From Bacillota bacterium (GTDB lineage Bacteria; Bacillota; Clostridia; Tissierellales; Sedimentibacteraceae), in the NCBI GenBank assembly GCA_023386345.1, contig JAEWJT010000016.1:186001-250000 (forward strand): 64,000 nt of DNA, read 5' to 3'. This document shows, one piece after another, positions 26,309-34,849 of the stretch. Under the pieces are notes generated by a model. The model did no database searches and was not told where the DNA came from. It was given only the letters and a program-made list of their open reading frames with translations. The translations under genes and the position numbers were made by a program. Numbering within the stretch: position 1 is the first letter of the stretch; each line of letters opens with the position of its first letter.

Positions 26309-27085
26309 ATGTTAATAGACAGTCACGCACATTTAAATGATGAAAGATTTGATGAGGATAGAGAACAGCTTATCAGTGATTTGGCAAAAAATGGCGTAGA
26401 AATAGTTCTTAATATAGGATACGACTTAGAATCATCAAAAATATCAGTTGAGCTGGCAAAAAAATACAGCATGATATATGCTGCAATAGGAACACACCCG
26501 CATGATGTTAAGGATATGACAGAAGAAACACTGGATATATATAAAAGCTTAGCATCTGAAGATAAGGTCTTAGCTATAGGTGAGATAGGACTTGATTATC
26601 ATTATGATAACTCTCCAAGAGATTTACAAAAAATATGGTTTCGTGAGCAGATAAGGCTTGCAAAATCTCTTGATTTGCCATATATAGTGCATGATAGGGA
26701 AGCTCACGCAGATATATTTAATATTATGAAAGAAGAATTATATAGCGGTGCAAGAGGTATTTTACACTGTTATTCTGGAGATGTGGAGTTAGCTCATGAA
26801 TTTATAAAAATGGGTTTTATGATATCATTGGCAGGTCCTGTAACATTTAAAAATTCAAAAACTGCTAAAAGAGTAGCTTTAGAAATTCCACTTGAGCATT
26901 TACTAATAGAAACAGATGCACCGTACTTAGCTCCGGAACCATTTAGAGGAAAAAGAAATGAATCTGCATATGTTAGATATGTTGCAGAAGAAATTGCTAA
27001 AATCAAAAACATTGAATATGAAGAAGTAGTTAGAAAAACTAACTCTAATTTTAAAAAATTGTTTGGATTAAGGGATGTGAATTAA
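26309..27085 (+). CDS. tatD: TatD-family metal-dependent DNase
   Basis: Metal-dependent hydrolase of the TatD family with 3'-5' exonuclease activity on DNA in studied members. The 258 residues show the ligand motifs SHAHLND, IGTHPHDV, IGEIGLDYHYD, YIVHDREAH, GILHCYSGD and LIETDAPYLAP in standard order. GAAAGGAAAA lies before the ATG. It precedes rnmV and ksgA, the usual metG-tatD-rnmV-ksgA order in Firmicutes. Confidence 0.95.
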   Translation: MLIDSHAHLNDERFDEDREQLISDLAKNGVEIVLNIGYDLESSKISVELAKKYSMIYAAIGTHPHDVKDMTEETLDIYKSLASEDKVLAIGEIGLDYHYDNSPRDLQKIWFREQIRLAKSLDLPYIVHDREAHADIFNIMKEELYSGARGILHCYSGDVELAHEFIKMGFMISLAGPVTFKNSKTAKRVALEIPLEHLLIETDAPYLAPEPFRGKRNESAYVRYVAEEIAKIKNIEYEEVVRKTNSNFKKLFGLRDVN

Positions 27086-27635
27086 TATAATAAAAGAAAT
27101 TATAGTTGTAGAGGGTAAGGACGACATATCTGCTGTCAAAAGAGCTGTAGATGCTGAAATAATTGCAACCAGCGGACTCGGTCTAACTCAGAAGACAATT
27201 GATATAATAAAAAAAGCTTCTAAAAATAGGGGAGTTATAATCTTAACTGACCCTGATTTTCCGGGCAAAAAGATAAGAAATATGATAGCCTCTCAGATAG
27301 AAAACTGTAAACACGCATTTATACCAAGAGATAAGGCAAATAGTAAAGGCAATATAGGCGTTGAAAATGCAAGTTCAGAGGATATTAGAGAAGCACTCAA
27401 GAATGCCAGAGCAGAAATTACAGACAATAGAACAGAGTTTTCTAATGAAGATATGATATATTATCAATTAGTAGGAAATGACAATGCTTCAAAAAGACGA
27501 GGAAAACTAGGAGATGAGCTTGGGATAGGATATTGCAGTGCCAAGCAGTTTTTAAAAAGATTAAATAATTATGGAATAAGCAGAGAAGAATTGGAAGAAG
27601 CAATAGAAAAATATTTAGATGTAGAGGAAGTATAA
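27081..27635 (+). CDS. rnmV: Ribonuclease M5, non-AUG start
   Basis: Matures 5S rRNA through a Toprim domain. The reading frame encodes IKEIIVVEGKDDISAVKRAV and IILTDPDFPGKKIR (Toprim Glu and DxD), then HAFIPRDKANSKGNIGVENAS. The frame opens after a TGA at 27078-27080, with no ATG, GTG or TTG before IKEIIVVEG. I place the start at ATT 27081 (AGGGA lies 5 nt upstream), overlapping the tatD end by 5 bp. ATA 27087 is the alternative and matches other RnmV N-termini well. The first ATG (27282) would delete the catalytic residues. About 184 residues, normal length. A sequencing error at the start is possible. Confidence 0.85.
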   Translation: MNIIKEIIVVEGKDDISAVKRAVDAEIIATSGLGLTQKTIDIIKKASKNRGVIILTDPDFPGKKIRNMIASQIENCKHAFIPRDKANSKGNIGVENASSEDIREALKNARAEITDNRTEFSNEDMIYYQLVGNDNASKRRGKLGDELGIGYCSAKQFLKRLNNYGISREELEEAIEKYLDVEEV

Positions 27636-27639
27636 AAGT

Positions 27640-28497
27640 ATGGAAGAAAAAAAATTATATTCCCCCAAAATCATGAAAGAGATACTTGAACGCCACGGTT
27701 TTGAATTTAGTAAGGGTTTAGGTCAGAATTTCATAATAGACGGAAATATCATAAATAAAATAGTAGAGGCGGCAGGCATAGATGACAATACGGGAGTTAT
27801 TGAGATAGGTCCAGGCTTTGGTACTTTAACACAAGGATTATGTGAACGAGCAAAAAAGGTTGTTGCGATAGAAATTGATAAAAGCCTTCGACCTGTTCAT
27901 ATTGACACACTAGGTTATGATAATCTTAAAATAATTTATGATGATTTTATGAAAATTGATATAAATAAATTAATTGAGGATGAGTTTGAGGGCTTAAAGG
28001 TAAAGCTTGTTGCTAATTTACCATATTATATAACAACTCCTATCATAATGAAAGTTTTGGAAGAAAAAATCAATATATCAGGTATTACTGTAATGGTACA
28101 AAAGGAAGTTGCACATAGACTAAGTGCAAAGCCAGGAGGCAAAGAATATGGAGCAATAAGCTTAGCTGTTGAATACAGAGCGGATGCTCGTATTTCTCTA
28201 ATAGTGCCAAGTACAGTTTTCATGCCAAGACCAAAGGTTGATTCAGCTGTAATTACAATGGATATTTTAGATAAACCAAGAGTTATGGTAAGTGATGAAA
28301 AAAAATTATTTGCAGTAATAAGAGCAGCATTTGGACAAAGAAGAAAAACTATACACAATTCTCTAAGCAGCAATCTAAGCATCGATAAAGCAGAAATAAA
28401 AGAGGCAATAGAAAGAGCAGGCTTAGACCCAGGAATTAGAGCAGAAATGCTGTCTATATACGAATTTGCTAAATTAGCAGAAGAAATATATAGGTAG
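27640..28497 (+). CDS. ksgA: 16S rRNA dimethyladenosine transferase KsgA/RsmA
   Basis: Dimethylates two adjacent adenosines near the 3' end of 16S rRNA in late 30S assembly. The 285 residues show KGLGQNFIID, the SAM motif VIEIGPGFGTLTQ, the acidic VVAIEIDKSL, the catalytic NLPYYITTPI and the C-terminal VFMPRPKVDSAVI region. It starts 5 bp after rnmV, so the two are co-expressed. Confidence 0.96.
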   Translation: MEEKKLYSPKIMKEILERHGFEFSKGLGQNFIIDGNIINKIVEAAGIDDNTGVIEIGPGFGTLTQGLCERAKKVVAIEIDKSLRPVHIDTLGYDNLKIIYDDFMKIDINKLIEDEFEGLKVKLVANLPYYITTPIIMKVLEEKINISGITVMVQKEVAHRLSAKPGGKEYGAISLAVEYRADARISLIVPSTVFMPRPKVDSAVITMDILDKPRVMVSDEKKLFAVIRAAFGQRRKTIHNSLSSNLSIDKAEIKEAIERAGLDPGIRAEMLSIYEFAKLAEEIYR

Positions 28498-28612
28498 ATA
28501 AATACGCTTAATCTCCAGCTTATTAAAAATTCATAGAATATAACCGGCTTACCTCTCATATATATTAATAAATTAATTTTGCGAATGTTAATTATATATG
28601 GGGGGTTTTTTT

Positions 28613-29692
28613 GTGAGTAGCAATAGAAATTATAGAATCATGAAGTTCTTTGAAGCAGTTGATAAATCATGTAAAGGAAAAGGCTATGTTAAGATTGATT
28701 TAAGAGGAAACAGAGGCTTTATAACAGTAAATCTTGAAAACCTTGGCGATGGAAAAGCTTTAAGCGAGGTGTATTTATTTAAAAATAAGAAAGAGAAAAT
28801 TAAAATCGGTCCTATAAATTCAAAAAGAGGACGCCTACAAAGAAGCATAACGCTTAATAGCAAGGATGAGCCTATTGAAAATTACAATATATGCGGAATT
28901 GTAGTTGATGATAAAATACATATGTATGCTCCTGTATTTTCGCCTTTAAAAGCAACGCAGATAGATAATTTGCTGGAAGATATATCAAGTGTTGAAGTGC
29001 AGAAAGTAGAGGAAATAGAGGAACTTGAAGAAATTAAAACAGAAAATAAAAATGTATCAAAAGAAAATTTAGCAAATGAACAAATACAAGAAAGTCAAAT
29101 GAATCAATACGACAGTCAATGCGATAATCAATATGACAATCAATATGACAATCAATATGATAATCAATATGACAAAATTTCGTATAATGACTATCAAAAA
29201 GATATAAATGACGAAAATGTTGAAAAACAAGGAGCAAAAAAATATTCTACAGATTATGAAAGAAATCTATTCAAATTACTAGATAAGTTTGAGCCAATAA
29301 GGCCTTTAGCACACGATATAAGGACTATAAGCTGGTGGAAAGTTCCATATGATGAAAATAGCCTATACAAAGGTTTCTTACCATACTTCAATCAAATAAT
29401 ATCAACTTACTATCCTTATCCGATGGCAAACCATATAACAAGCTGTCAAACCTTATTAAAAGCATATGGATATTATTTATTTGGAATATACGAAAAAGAC
29501 GGAGAAGTATCAAAATTTGTATACGGCTTACCGGGAAAATTCACAAGAGATCAGCAGCCATACAAGGGAGTAACAGGATTTAAAAACTGGTCATATAAAA
29601 GCAATGATATCCCAGGAGACTATGGATATTGGCTAGCATTTATAGACGCAGAAACAGGTTCAATCAGCGATGCCCCAGATATAGAAGCATAA
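28613..29692 (+). CDS. Clostridial protein of unknown function with QYDN repeats
   Basis: Start chosen at GTG 28613 because GGGGGG (28600-28605) is its ribosome binding site, giving 359 residues. Residues 1-110 are a small beta-rich domain (KGYVKIDLRGNRGFITVNLENL, GRLQRSITL). Next comes a charged low-complexity linker with four QYDN tandem repeats (about nt 29122-29172). The C-terminal 130 residues hold WWKVPYDENSLYKGFLPYF, HITSCQTLLKAYGYYLFGIY, YGLPGKFTRDQQPY and DYGYWLAFID. Proteins of this layout recur near ksgA in Clostridia and are sometimes annotated as spore-coat-like. I cannot confirm a function. Confidence 0.6.
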   Translation: MSSNRNYRIMKFFEAVDKSCKGKGYVKIDLRGNRGFITVNLENLGDGKALSEVYLFKNKKEKIKIGPINSKRGRLQRSITLNSKDEPIENYNICGIVVDDKIHMYAPVFSPLKATQIDNLLEDISSVEVQKVEEIEELEEIKTENKNVSKENLANEQIQESQMNQYDSQCDNQYDNQYDNQYDNQYDKISYNDYQKDINDENVEKQGAKKYSTDYERNLFKLLDKFEPIRPLAHDIRTISWWKVPYDENSLYKGFLPYFNQIISTYYPYPMANHITSCQTLLKAYGYYLFGIYEKDGEVSKFVYGLPGKFTRDQQPYKGVTGFKNWSYKSNDIPGDYGYWLAFIDAETGSISDAPDIEA

Positions 29693-29698
29693 ATTAAT

Positions 29699-29746
29699 AA
29701 GCTGTTTGCAAATTTAGTAAAATTTAGCAAACAGCTTGTTTTTTAT
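29699..29746 (+). terminator. Terminator between the 364-codon gene and fba
   Basis: AAGCTGTTTGC pairs with GCAAACAGCTT, followed by GTTTTTT. It separates the convergent plus-strand gene and fba. Confidence 0.85.
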
Positions 29747-29777
29747 AATTTCAGTGTATGAAATTTACTCTATACTA

Positions 29778-30707
29778 TTATCTCTTGCCAGCTGAGCCAA
29801 GTACATTTACTATCTTATGTCTAACCATTTCTTTTATGGCATCTCTTGCTGGTCCTAGGTATTTTCTTGGATCAAATTCCGAAGGATTTTCTGTAAAAAT
29901 TTTCCTTATCATTGCTGTCATTGATAATCTTAAATCTGTGTCTATGTTGATTTTGCAAACTCCAAGTTTTCCTGCTCTTTTTAGCATTTCCTCTGGAACT
30001 CCTTGAGCGCCTGGAACTGCACCGCCATATTGATTGCACAAATCTACAAATTCTCTTGGAACTGTTGAAGCTCCGTGTAAAACTAATGGGAAATTAGGTA
30101 AAAGATTTGTTATAGTTTCTAATCTGTCAAAATCTAAACTTGGTTCACCTTTAAATTTGAAAGCTCCGTGAGATGTTCCTATAGCTATTGCTAGAGAATC
30201 AACACCTGTTTCCTTAACAAATCTTACTGCCTCCTCAGGTACTGTATAAGTAGCATCCTTAGCACTAACCTTTACTGCATCTTCTACACCAGCAAGCTTT
30301 CCAAGCTCTCCCTCTACTACAACACCCTTTGAATGAGCATAATCAACTACTCTTTTTGTTAATTCTATATTTTGTTCTAATGGATATTTTGATCCATCTA
30401 TCATAACAGAAGTAAATCCACCATCTATGCACGATTTGCATATTTCAAAATCATCACCATGGTCTAAGTGAAGAACTATATCAAGTCCTGTTTCTTCAAT
30501 AGCAGCTTCAACAAGCTTTCTAAGGTATATTGGGTTTGCATATTTTCTTGCACCAGCAGATACTTGAAGTATTAAAGGTGCATTTTCCTCTTTGTGTGCT
30601 GCAACTATTCCTTGGATTATTTCCATGTTGTTCACGTTGAAAGCACCTACAGCATATCCACCTTCATATGCCTTTTTAAACATTTCAGTTGATGTAACAA
30701 GAGCCAT
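29778..30707 (-). CDS. fba: Class II fructose-bisphosphate aldolase
   Basis: Zinc-dependent aldolase that interconverts fructose 1,6-bisphosphate with dihydroxyacetone phosphate and glyceraldehyde 3-phosphate. The 309 residues show GAFNVNNMEI, LHLDHGDD (catalytic Asp and zinc His), VEGELG, AIGTSHGAFKF, VLHGAST and NIDTDLR. GGAGGAT precedes the ATG. In the 253-bp gap upstream, AACAATTG and CAATTGTT form an inverted repeat (30735-30755), a possible operator. The rest of that gap shows nothing certain. Confidence 0.96.
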   Translation of the reverse strand: MALVTSTEMFKKAYEGGYAVGAFNVNNMEIIQGIVAAHKEENAPLILQVSAGARKYANPIYLRKLVEAAIEETGLDIVLHLDHGDDFEICKSCIDGGFTSVMIDGSKYPLEQNIELTKRVVDYAHSKGVVVEGELGKLAGVEDAVKVSAKDATYTVPEEAVRFVKETGVDSLAIAIGTSHGAFKFKGEPSLDFDRLETITNLLPNFPLVLHGASTVPREFVDLCNQYGGAVPGAQGVPEEMLKRAGKLGVCKINIDTDLRLSMTAMIRKIFTENPSEFDPRKYLGPARDAIKEMVRHKIVNVLGSAGKR

Positions 30708-30960
30708 ACTAAAAAATCCTCCTAAATAATTATTAACAATTGAAAAACAATTGTTTACAATTTATGTATTAATAATATTTTTAATCATTATTTATATGAT
30801 AATAAGTTATTCATATAAATAAAGTATTACCATAAAAACAATTCTTATAATATAAGTATACTACCTTATTTTATAAAATGCAAGTATGGTATTTTTTTAT
30901 TTGCTTATGGATATGTAAGATTATATTTAAAAATTAAAAGTTTAAATAGAAAAACACTTT

Positions 30961-32019
30961 TTAATTAATTCCAAGCTTTTTTTTCATAGAATCTTGATTG
31001 AGACAATGCAAAAGTGCATTTTCTAAACTTATTATACCATTTTTATATAAACTATATATGCTGTTATCCATGCTAATCATACCTTGATTTGCAGATGAAT
31101 GTATTGTTGAATCTATTTGATGAACTTTTGAATCACGAATCATTGTTCTTATGGCATTGTTGCATATCATAAGTTCAAAAACTGGTACCATTTTGCCATT
31201 AACAGAAGGAATTAGTTGTTGGCAAATGACAGCTTTTAATACCATAGAAAGCTGAACTCTCACTTGCTGTTGCTGAGAGGATGGAAAAACATCAATTATA
31301 CGGTCAACAGTATTAGCTGCCCCAAGTGTGTGTAATGTAGAAAATATAAGCTGTCCTGTTTCTGCTGCTGACATAGCTATGGAAATTGTTTCATAATCAC
31401 GCATTTCTCCTAGAAGTATAACATTAGGAGCCTCTCTAAGTGCCGCTCTAAGTCCCTTAGCATAGCTTTGCGTATCCATGTGAATTTCTCTTTGACTTAC
31501 TATGCTTTTATCATGCCTATGTATAAATTCAAGAGGATCTTCAAGTGTTATTATATGACATTCTCTATTTTTATTAATTCTGTCTATAAGACAAGCTAGA
31601 CTTGTTGATTTTCCACTCCCAGCCGGTCCTGTAACTAAAATAAGACCTTTAGTCATATTGGATAAAGACATGATTTCATCTGGAATACCGATTGTTTGAG
31701 GGTTAGGTAATTCAAAAACTACTATACGAAGTACAGCAGCCATCGATCCACGCTGCATATAAGTATTAACTCTGAAACGTCCTAAATTAGAAATGGCAAA
31801 TGAAAAGTCATCGTCACCTGTTTTTACAAACAAGCTAATATCTCTTTCTGCCAATCTATAAATTTCTTCAATTATACTTTTTGTGTTAATTGGCAATAAT
31901 TTTTCTCCTGTAGTGAGAATACTCCCTCCTACTGTATATGAAATAGGGCGACCAGCAACGATAAATATATCGGAGGCACTGCTCTTTACTGCCTCTGCAA
32001 AAAAATTAATAAGTTCCAT
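30961..32019 (-). CDS. pilT: PilT-type secretion/pilus ATPase
   Basis: Hexameric motor ATPase that retracts type IV pili in other bacteria. The 352 residues hold an N-terminal PilT domain (SASDIFIVAGRPISYTVGG), Walker A GPAGSGKST, an Asp box (ITLEDPLEFIH), Walker B NVILLGEMRDYETI and the His box STLHTLGAANTVDRIIDVFP. GGAGG precedes the ATG. It is last in the sortase-pilC-pseudopilin series on the minus strand. No PilB-type extension ATPase lies in this cluster, so either PilB is elsewhere or this ATPase drives the machine alone. Confidence 0.88.
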   Translation of the reverse strand: MELINFFAEAVKSSASDIFIVAGRPISYTVGGSILTTGEKLLPINTKSIIEEIYRLAERDISLFVKTGDDDFSFAISNLGRFRVNTYMQRGSMAAVLRIVVFELPNPQTIGIPDEIMSLSNMTKGLILVTGPAGSGKSTSLACLIDRINKNRECHIITLEDPLEFIHRHDKSIVSQREIHMDTQSYAKGLRAALREAPNVILLGEMRDYETISIAMSAAETGQLIFSTLHTLGAANTVDRIIDVFPSSQQQQVRVQLSMVLKAVICQQLIPSVNGKMVPVFELMICNNAIRTMIRDSKVHQIDSTIHSSANQGMISMDNSIYSLYKNGIISLENALLHCLNQDSMKKKLGIN

Positions 32020-32059
32020 CTATAAAAAAGCCTCCAAAATCATTATATGATATATACTT

Positions 32060-32461
32060 TTAATTAAGGTTAGTAATGACATCATTAAACTGTGTTTCAA
32101 ATTCACTATAATCCCATTCCTGAGTAAAAATTATTTTTTGAGATACAATTTTTAAATTATCATTTTCTATATCTATTATAAGTTCTAACGACTGAGTGTC
32201 AGAGATAGGAACTACGAAAATATTATTTTCTGGTTTTATCCCATTTTTTAAATTTTCATATGTTTCAGAAAGCCATTCTTCTGCGATACTGTCAGCCTTA
32301 TAGTATGAACTTACATAATCAGATGATTTTTTTGCTAATTTAAAGCTTGAATTAGCTGTAAGCAATGATAAAGTAGACAAAACTGTGATGGTAAGTGAAA
32401 CAAAAATCAACAATATTGATGGAGCGCCAATTCCAAAGCTCATTTTAATTTTACTTTTCAT
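32060..32461 (-). CDS. Membrane-anchored pseudopilin-like protein
   Basis: About 133 residues if read from the ATG at 32461, which begins just after the upstream stop. A TTG at 32473 is an alternative. One N-terminal membrane segment (GIGAPSILLIFVSLTITVLSTLSLLTA) is followed by an extracellular acidic domain containing YKADSIAEEWLSETYE. Layout and position in a PilC/PilT cluster suggest a minor pilin or assembly factor. I see no canonical prepilin cleavage site. Family not recognised. Confidence 0.6.
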   Translation of the reverse strand: MKSKIKMSFGIGAPSILLIFVSLTITVLSTLSLLTANSSFKLAKKSSDYVSSYYKADSIAEEWLSETYENLKNGIKPENNIFVVPISDTQSLELIIDIENDNLKIVSQKIIFTQEWDYSEFETQFNDVITNLN

Positions 32462-32462
32462 A

Positions 32463-32888
32463 CTAATTACCAATATCCTTTTTAAAAAACTTTTTTGTTA
32501 CTAAATTAAAAATGTGCTTATTATTACTCACAAATTTAGCATTTTGATTAAAGGTAGCGATAACACTATTATTTTTATCTTCTAAAGATATTTCTACAGT
32601 AATTACATAGTAGCCATTTTCCTTTTTACTGCTTTGCCAATTTTTATCATAATATAAAGCCTGAGTATCTTCCTTAAAATCATCATAAAACATAAGCTTG
32701 TACTGTTCAGCATTTGTTTGCATAGTAATTGCCGCACCATTTAGCGCTGAACTATCAACAGAAAGCGAATTTGCTTTAGAAAAGATGTGCATAGTAATGG
32801 TAAGTGAAACAATAAAAAACGTTATAATAATAATTAATTCTATAAGAAAGAGGTTAGCACGTGATATATTCTTTTTGTTTTTAATCAT
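32463..32888 (-). CDS. Pseudopilin-like protein with degenerate prepilin motif
   Basis: Start taken at the inner ATG (32888), because AAGGA would lie too close to the ATG at 32900. About 141 residues. The N-terminus SRANLFLIELIIIITFFIVSL resembles a type III prepilin signal, with a small residue before a hydrophobic stretch containing Glu, but lacks the usual Gly-Phe. A soluble domain follows. It overlaps the spacing of its neighbours in the pilus cluster, so a minor-pilin role is likely but unproven. Confidence 0.6.
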   Translation of the reverse strand: MIKNKKNISRANLFLIELIIIITFFIVSLTITMHIFSKANSLSVDSSALNGAAITMQTNAEQYKLMFYDDFKEDTQALYYDKNWQSSKKENGYYVITVEISLEDKNNSVIATFNQNAKFVSNNKHIFNLVTKKFFKKDIGN

Positions 32889-32909
32889 TATACTTAACAT
32901 TCCTTTCTT

Positions 32910-33398
32910 TTAATTTGCAGAGCTTCTAAATGATAGTGTTAATTTCATAGGTACTTCACTTATTCCATAATTATATATGGTCAAGGATTTATTATCATCA
33001 ATAGAAAATTCTATTTTTTCATTTTCATATATAGCAGTTCCATCGGATAATGAAAAATCAGTATTTTCATCTACATATATCTCATATATATATCCATTAT
33101 AATTATATATCCATGTTTCATATACTTCGTTATTGCCAAAGGTTTTTATAACTAAGGCTTTTGTTCCCTCTTTTTCTTCAATTCTTACTGCGTCAGAGAC
33201 ATCGGATTGTCTTACTTTAGATGCAATATAGGATAAAGGGCTTATTTGATTAAAATTTTTATTTGATTTTTCATGGATGCTTTTATATGCACTCGCAGAA
33301 AATATTACTGAGAGTAAGACTGTAAAAGCAAATATAGATAATAAAATCAAAATAAAAATAGTATCAAATGCTTTGTTTTCCTTTGATATTTTTATCAT
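32910..33398 (-). CDS. DUF4860-like membrane-anchored protein of pilus cluster
   Basis: A 162-residue protein with one N-terminal membrane segment (TIFILILLSIFAFTVLLSVIF) and a beta-rich outside domain (ISPLSYIASKVRQSD, EVYETWIYNYNGYIYEIYV). This layout resembles the DUF4860 group found beside type IV pilus-like genes in Clostridia, an assignment from memory of the family only. GAGGAGGAAA precedes the ATG. Probably a minor pilin or assembly component. Confidence 0.6.
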   Translation of the reverse strand: MIKISKENKAFDTIFILILLSIFAFTVLLSVIFSASAYKSIHEKSNKNFNQISPLSYIASKVRQSDVSDAVRIEEKEGTKALVIKTFGNNEVYETWIYNYNGYIYEIYVDENTDFSLSDGTAIYENEKIEFSIDDNKSLTIYNYGISEVPMKLTLSFRSSAN

Positions 33399-33418
33399 AC
33401 GATATATTTCCTCCTCTT

Positions 33419-33721
33419 TTACCCTTCATCATTCAATGAAATAATATTTATAGTAGGTAAAATGTTAGATGCAAAAACCTCATAATGAACAATATAATTT
33501 TTATGATCTATCATCAAGCCATAATTTTTCTCCAAATATTCTATGCTCGGAGGATACATGCCCTCTATAGCATAACATTCTACAACTGCTCGACGAACAG
33601 CAAGCTCTAAGTTTTTTTTGGACTCTTTCATAGAGGTTTTTGATATATTTGCAGTTACAATAACTAAAAATAGAAAAAAACTAATAAATATAATAATTGG
33701 AAGAAATATTTTATTTTTCAT
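33419..33721 (-). CDS. Small membrane-anchored protein of pilus cluster
   Basis: 100 residues: an N-terminal membrane segment (FLPIIIFISFFLFLVIVTA) and a short outside domain with AVVECYAIEGMYPPSIEYL, a block seen in small clostridial proteins next to PilC-type genes. GAGAAAGGAA precedes the ATG by about 10 nt. It lies 21 bp after pilC and 20 bp before the next gene, so it is part of the operon. Function unknown. Confidence 0.6.
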   Translation of the reverse strand: MKNKIFLPIIIFISFFLFLVIVTANISKTSMKESKKNLELAVRRAVVECYAIEGMYPPSIEYLEKNYGLMIDHKNYIVHYEVFASNILPTINIISLNDEG

Positions 33722-33742
33722 AACAATAAAATTCCTTTCTCT

Positions 33743-34798
33743 CTATGCTCCAATGATTGACATAACACTAAGAAGTGGGAGCATTACAGAAATTAAAACA
33801 GTTCCTATTAAAATGGATAAAATTGCAACGGATATTGGCTCGATAATCGAAATTTTTCTAATAAGCTTAGCTTCAAACTCATCATTAAACATATCAGAAA
33901 CATATTTCATTGAAGAATCTAAGTTTCCAATGCTTATGCTAAATTTTAAAACGCTTAGTGGTATACCTGTAAATAATTTGGATTTTTCCATAGCATCAGC
34001 AAATGACAGATGCTCAGTGTTCATTAGTTTTATACATTCATTTATTTTAATTTTAAGCTTTTTATTAACTATACCAGCTGAAGATAGCTCAAATGCCTTG
34101 TCTATATTATTTCCACTTGATAAAACAGTAGACATTGAAGCTGTAAAAATTGACAAAGATAGTGTTTCAAATAGCTTTAATTGCCAAATGAAATTCATCA
34201 GGCTTGTCTTACCTTTGTTTGATTTAGTGAAATAAATTATACAAATAAGTATTAACAATATAATGGCTGCAAACACTGTTGAAAATCTACTAATAAAGTT
34301 TCCGGCTGACATTATAATCTGAGCTATGCTTGATAAATTAGCACCTAAGCTATTAAGAATTGTCTTAAATATTGGCAGTACTTTGATTGATAAAAATAGT
34401 AGAATAGCTGTCATCGTAGTAATCAGAATAAAAGGATATAGAACAGCGCTTTTTATATTTTCTTTTATGCTGTCTTGCCTATCATAGTAATATGCTAATG
34501 AGCGCATAGTCTTATCAAGTGTTCCAGTTTCTGTACCTATTGAGGTCAAATAAATCATATAATCAGGAAATTGACCAGTTTTTTTAAGAGCCTTTTCAAG
34601 TGAGCCATTTGCCAATAGCTCGTCAGCAACAGACTGAAATACTTTTTTTATTTTAATATCATCACTTTTTTCTGATAACATTTTTATTCCATCGTGTAGA
34701 AGAATTCCTGAATCAATTAGCATTGCTACTTGTTCGCAAAAGAGAGATAGCTCTTTAGAAGAAAATGTGTTTTTTGATTTATTAATTGCTTTTGACAT
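33743..34798 (-). CDS. pilC: PilC/GspF-type inner-membrane platform protein
   Basis: Polytopic platform protein on which pilus or pseudopilus assembly occurs. The 351 residues contain two T2SF domains: SKELSLFCEQVAMLIDSGILL and FPDYMIYLTSIGTETGTLD in the first, TLSLSIFTASMSTVLSSGNNI and LKFSISIGNLDSSMKYV in the second, plus three strong membrane segments including the C-terminal SVAILSILIGTVLISVMLPLL. GGAGGAAC precedes the ATG. Pairs with the PilT-type ATPase and four small membrane-anchored proteins downstream. Confidence 0.88.
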   Translation of the reverse strand: MSKAINKSKNTFSSKELSLFCEQVAMLIDSGILLHDGIKMLSEKSDDIKIKKVFQSVADELLANGSLEKALKKTGQFPDYMIYLTSIGTETGTLDKTMRSLAYYYDRQDSIKENIKSAVLYPFILITTMTAILLFLSIKVLPIFKTILNSLGANLSSIAQIIMSAGNFISRFSTVFAAIILLILICIIYFTKSNKGKTSLMNFIWQLKLFETLSLSIFTASMSTVLSSGNNIDKAFELSSAGIVNKKLKIKINECIKLMNTEHLSFADAMEKSKLFTGIPLSVLKFSISIGNLDSSMKYVSDMFNDEFEAKLIRKISIIEPISVAILSILIGTVLISVMLPLLSVMSIIGA

Positions 34799-34849
34799 AA
34801 AGTTCCTCCAATTTACTGTTTATAACACTAATTTTAAAAATCATATAGA

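Noticed and set aside
27282..27635. rnmV starting at ATG 27282
   Set aside because: That start lies after the Toprim Glu and DxD residues, which are intact upstream in the same frame. A working RNase M5 must start earlier.
29116..29175. CRISPR or microsatellite array
   Set aside because: The repeats are in frame and encode QYDN within a linker of the protein at 28613-29692.
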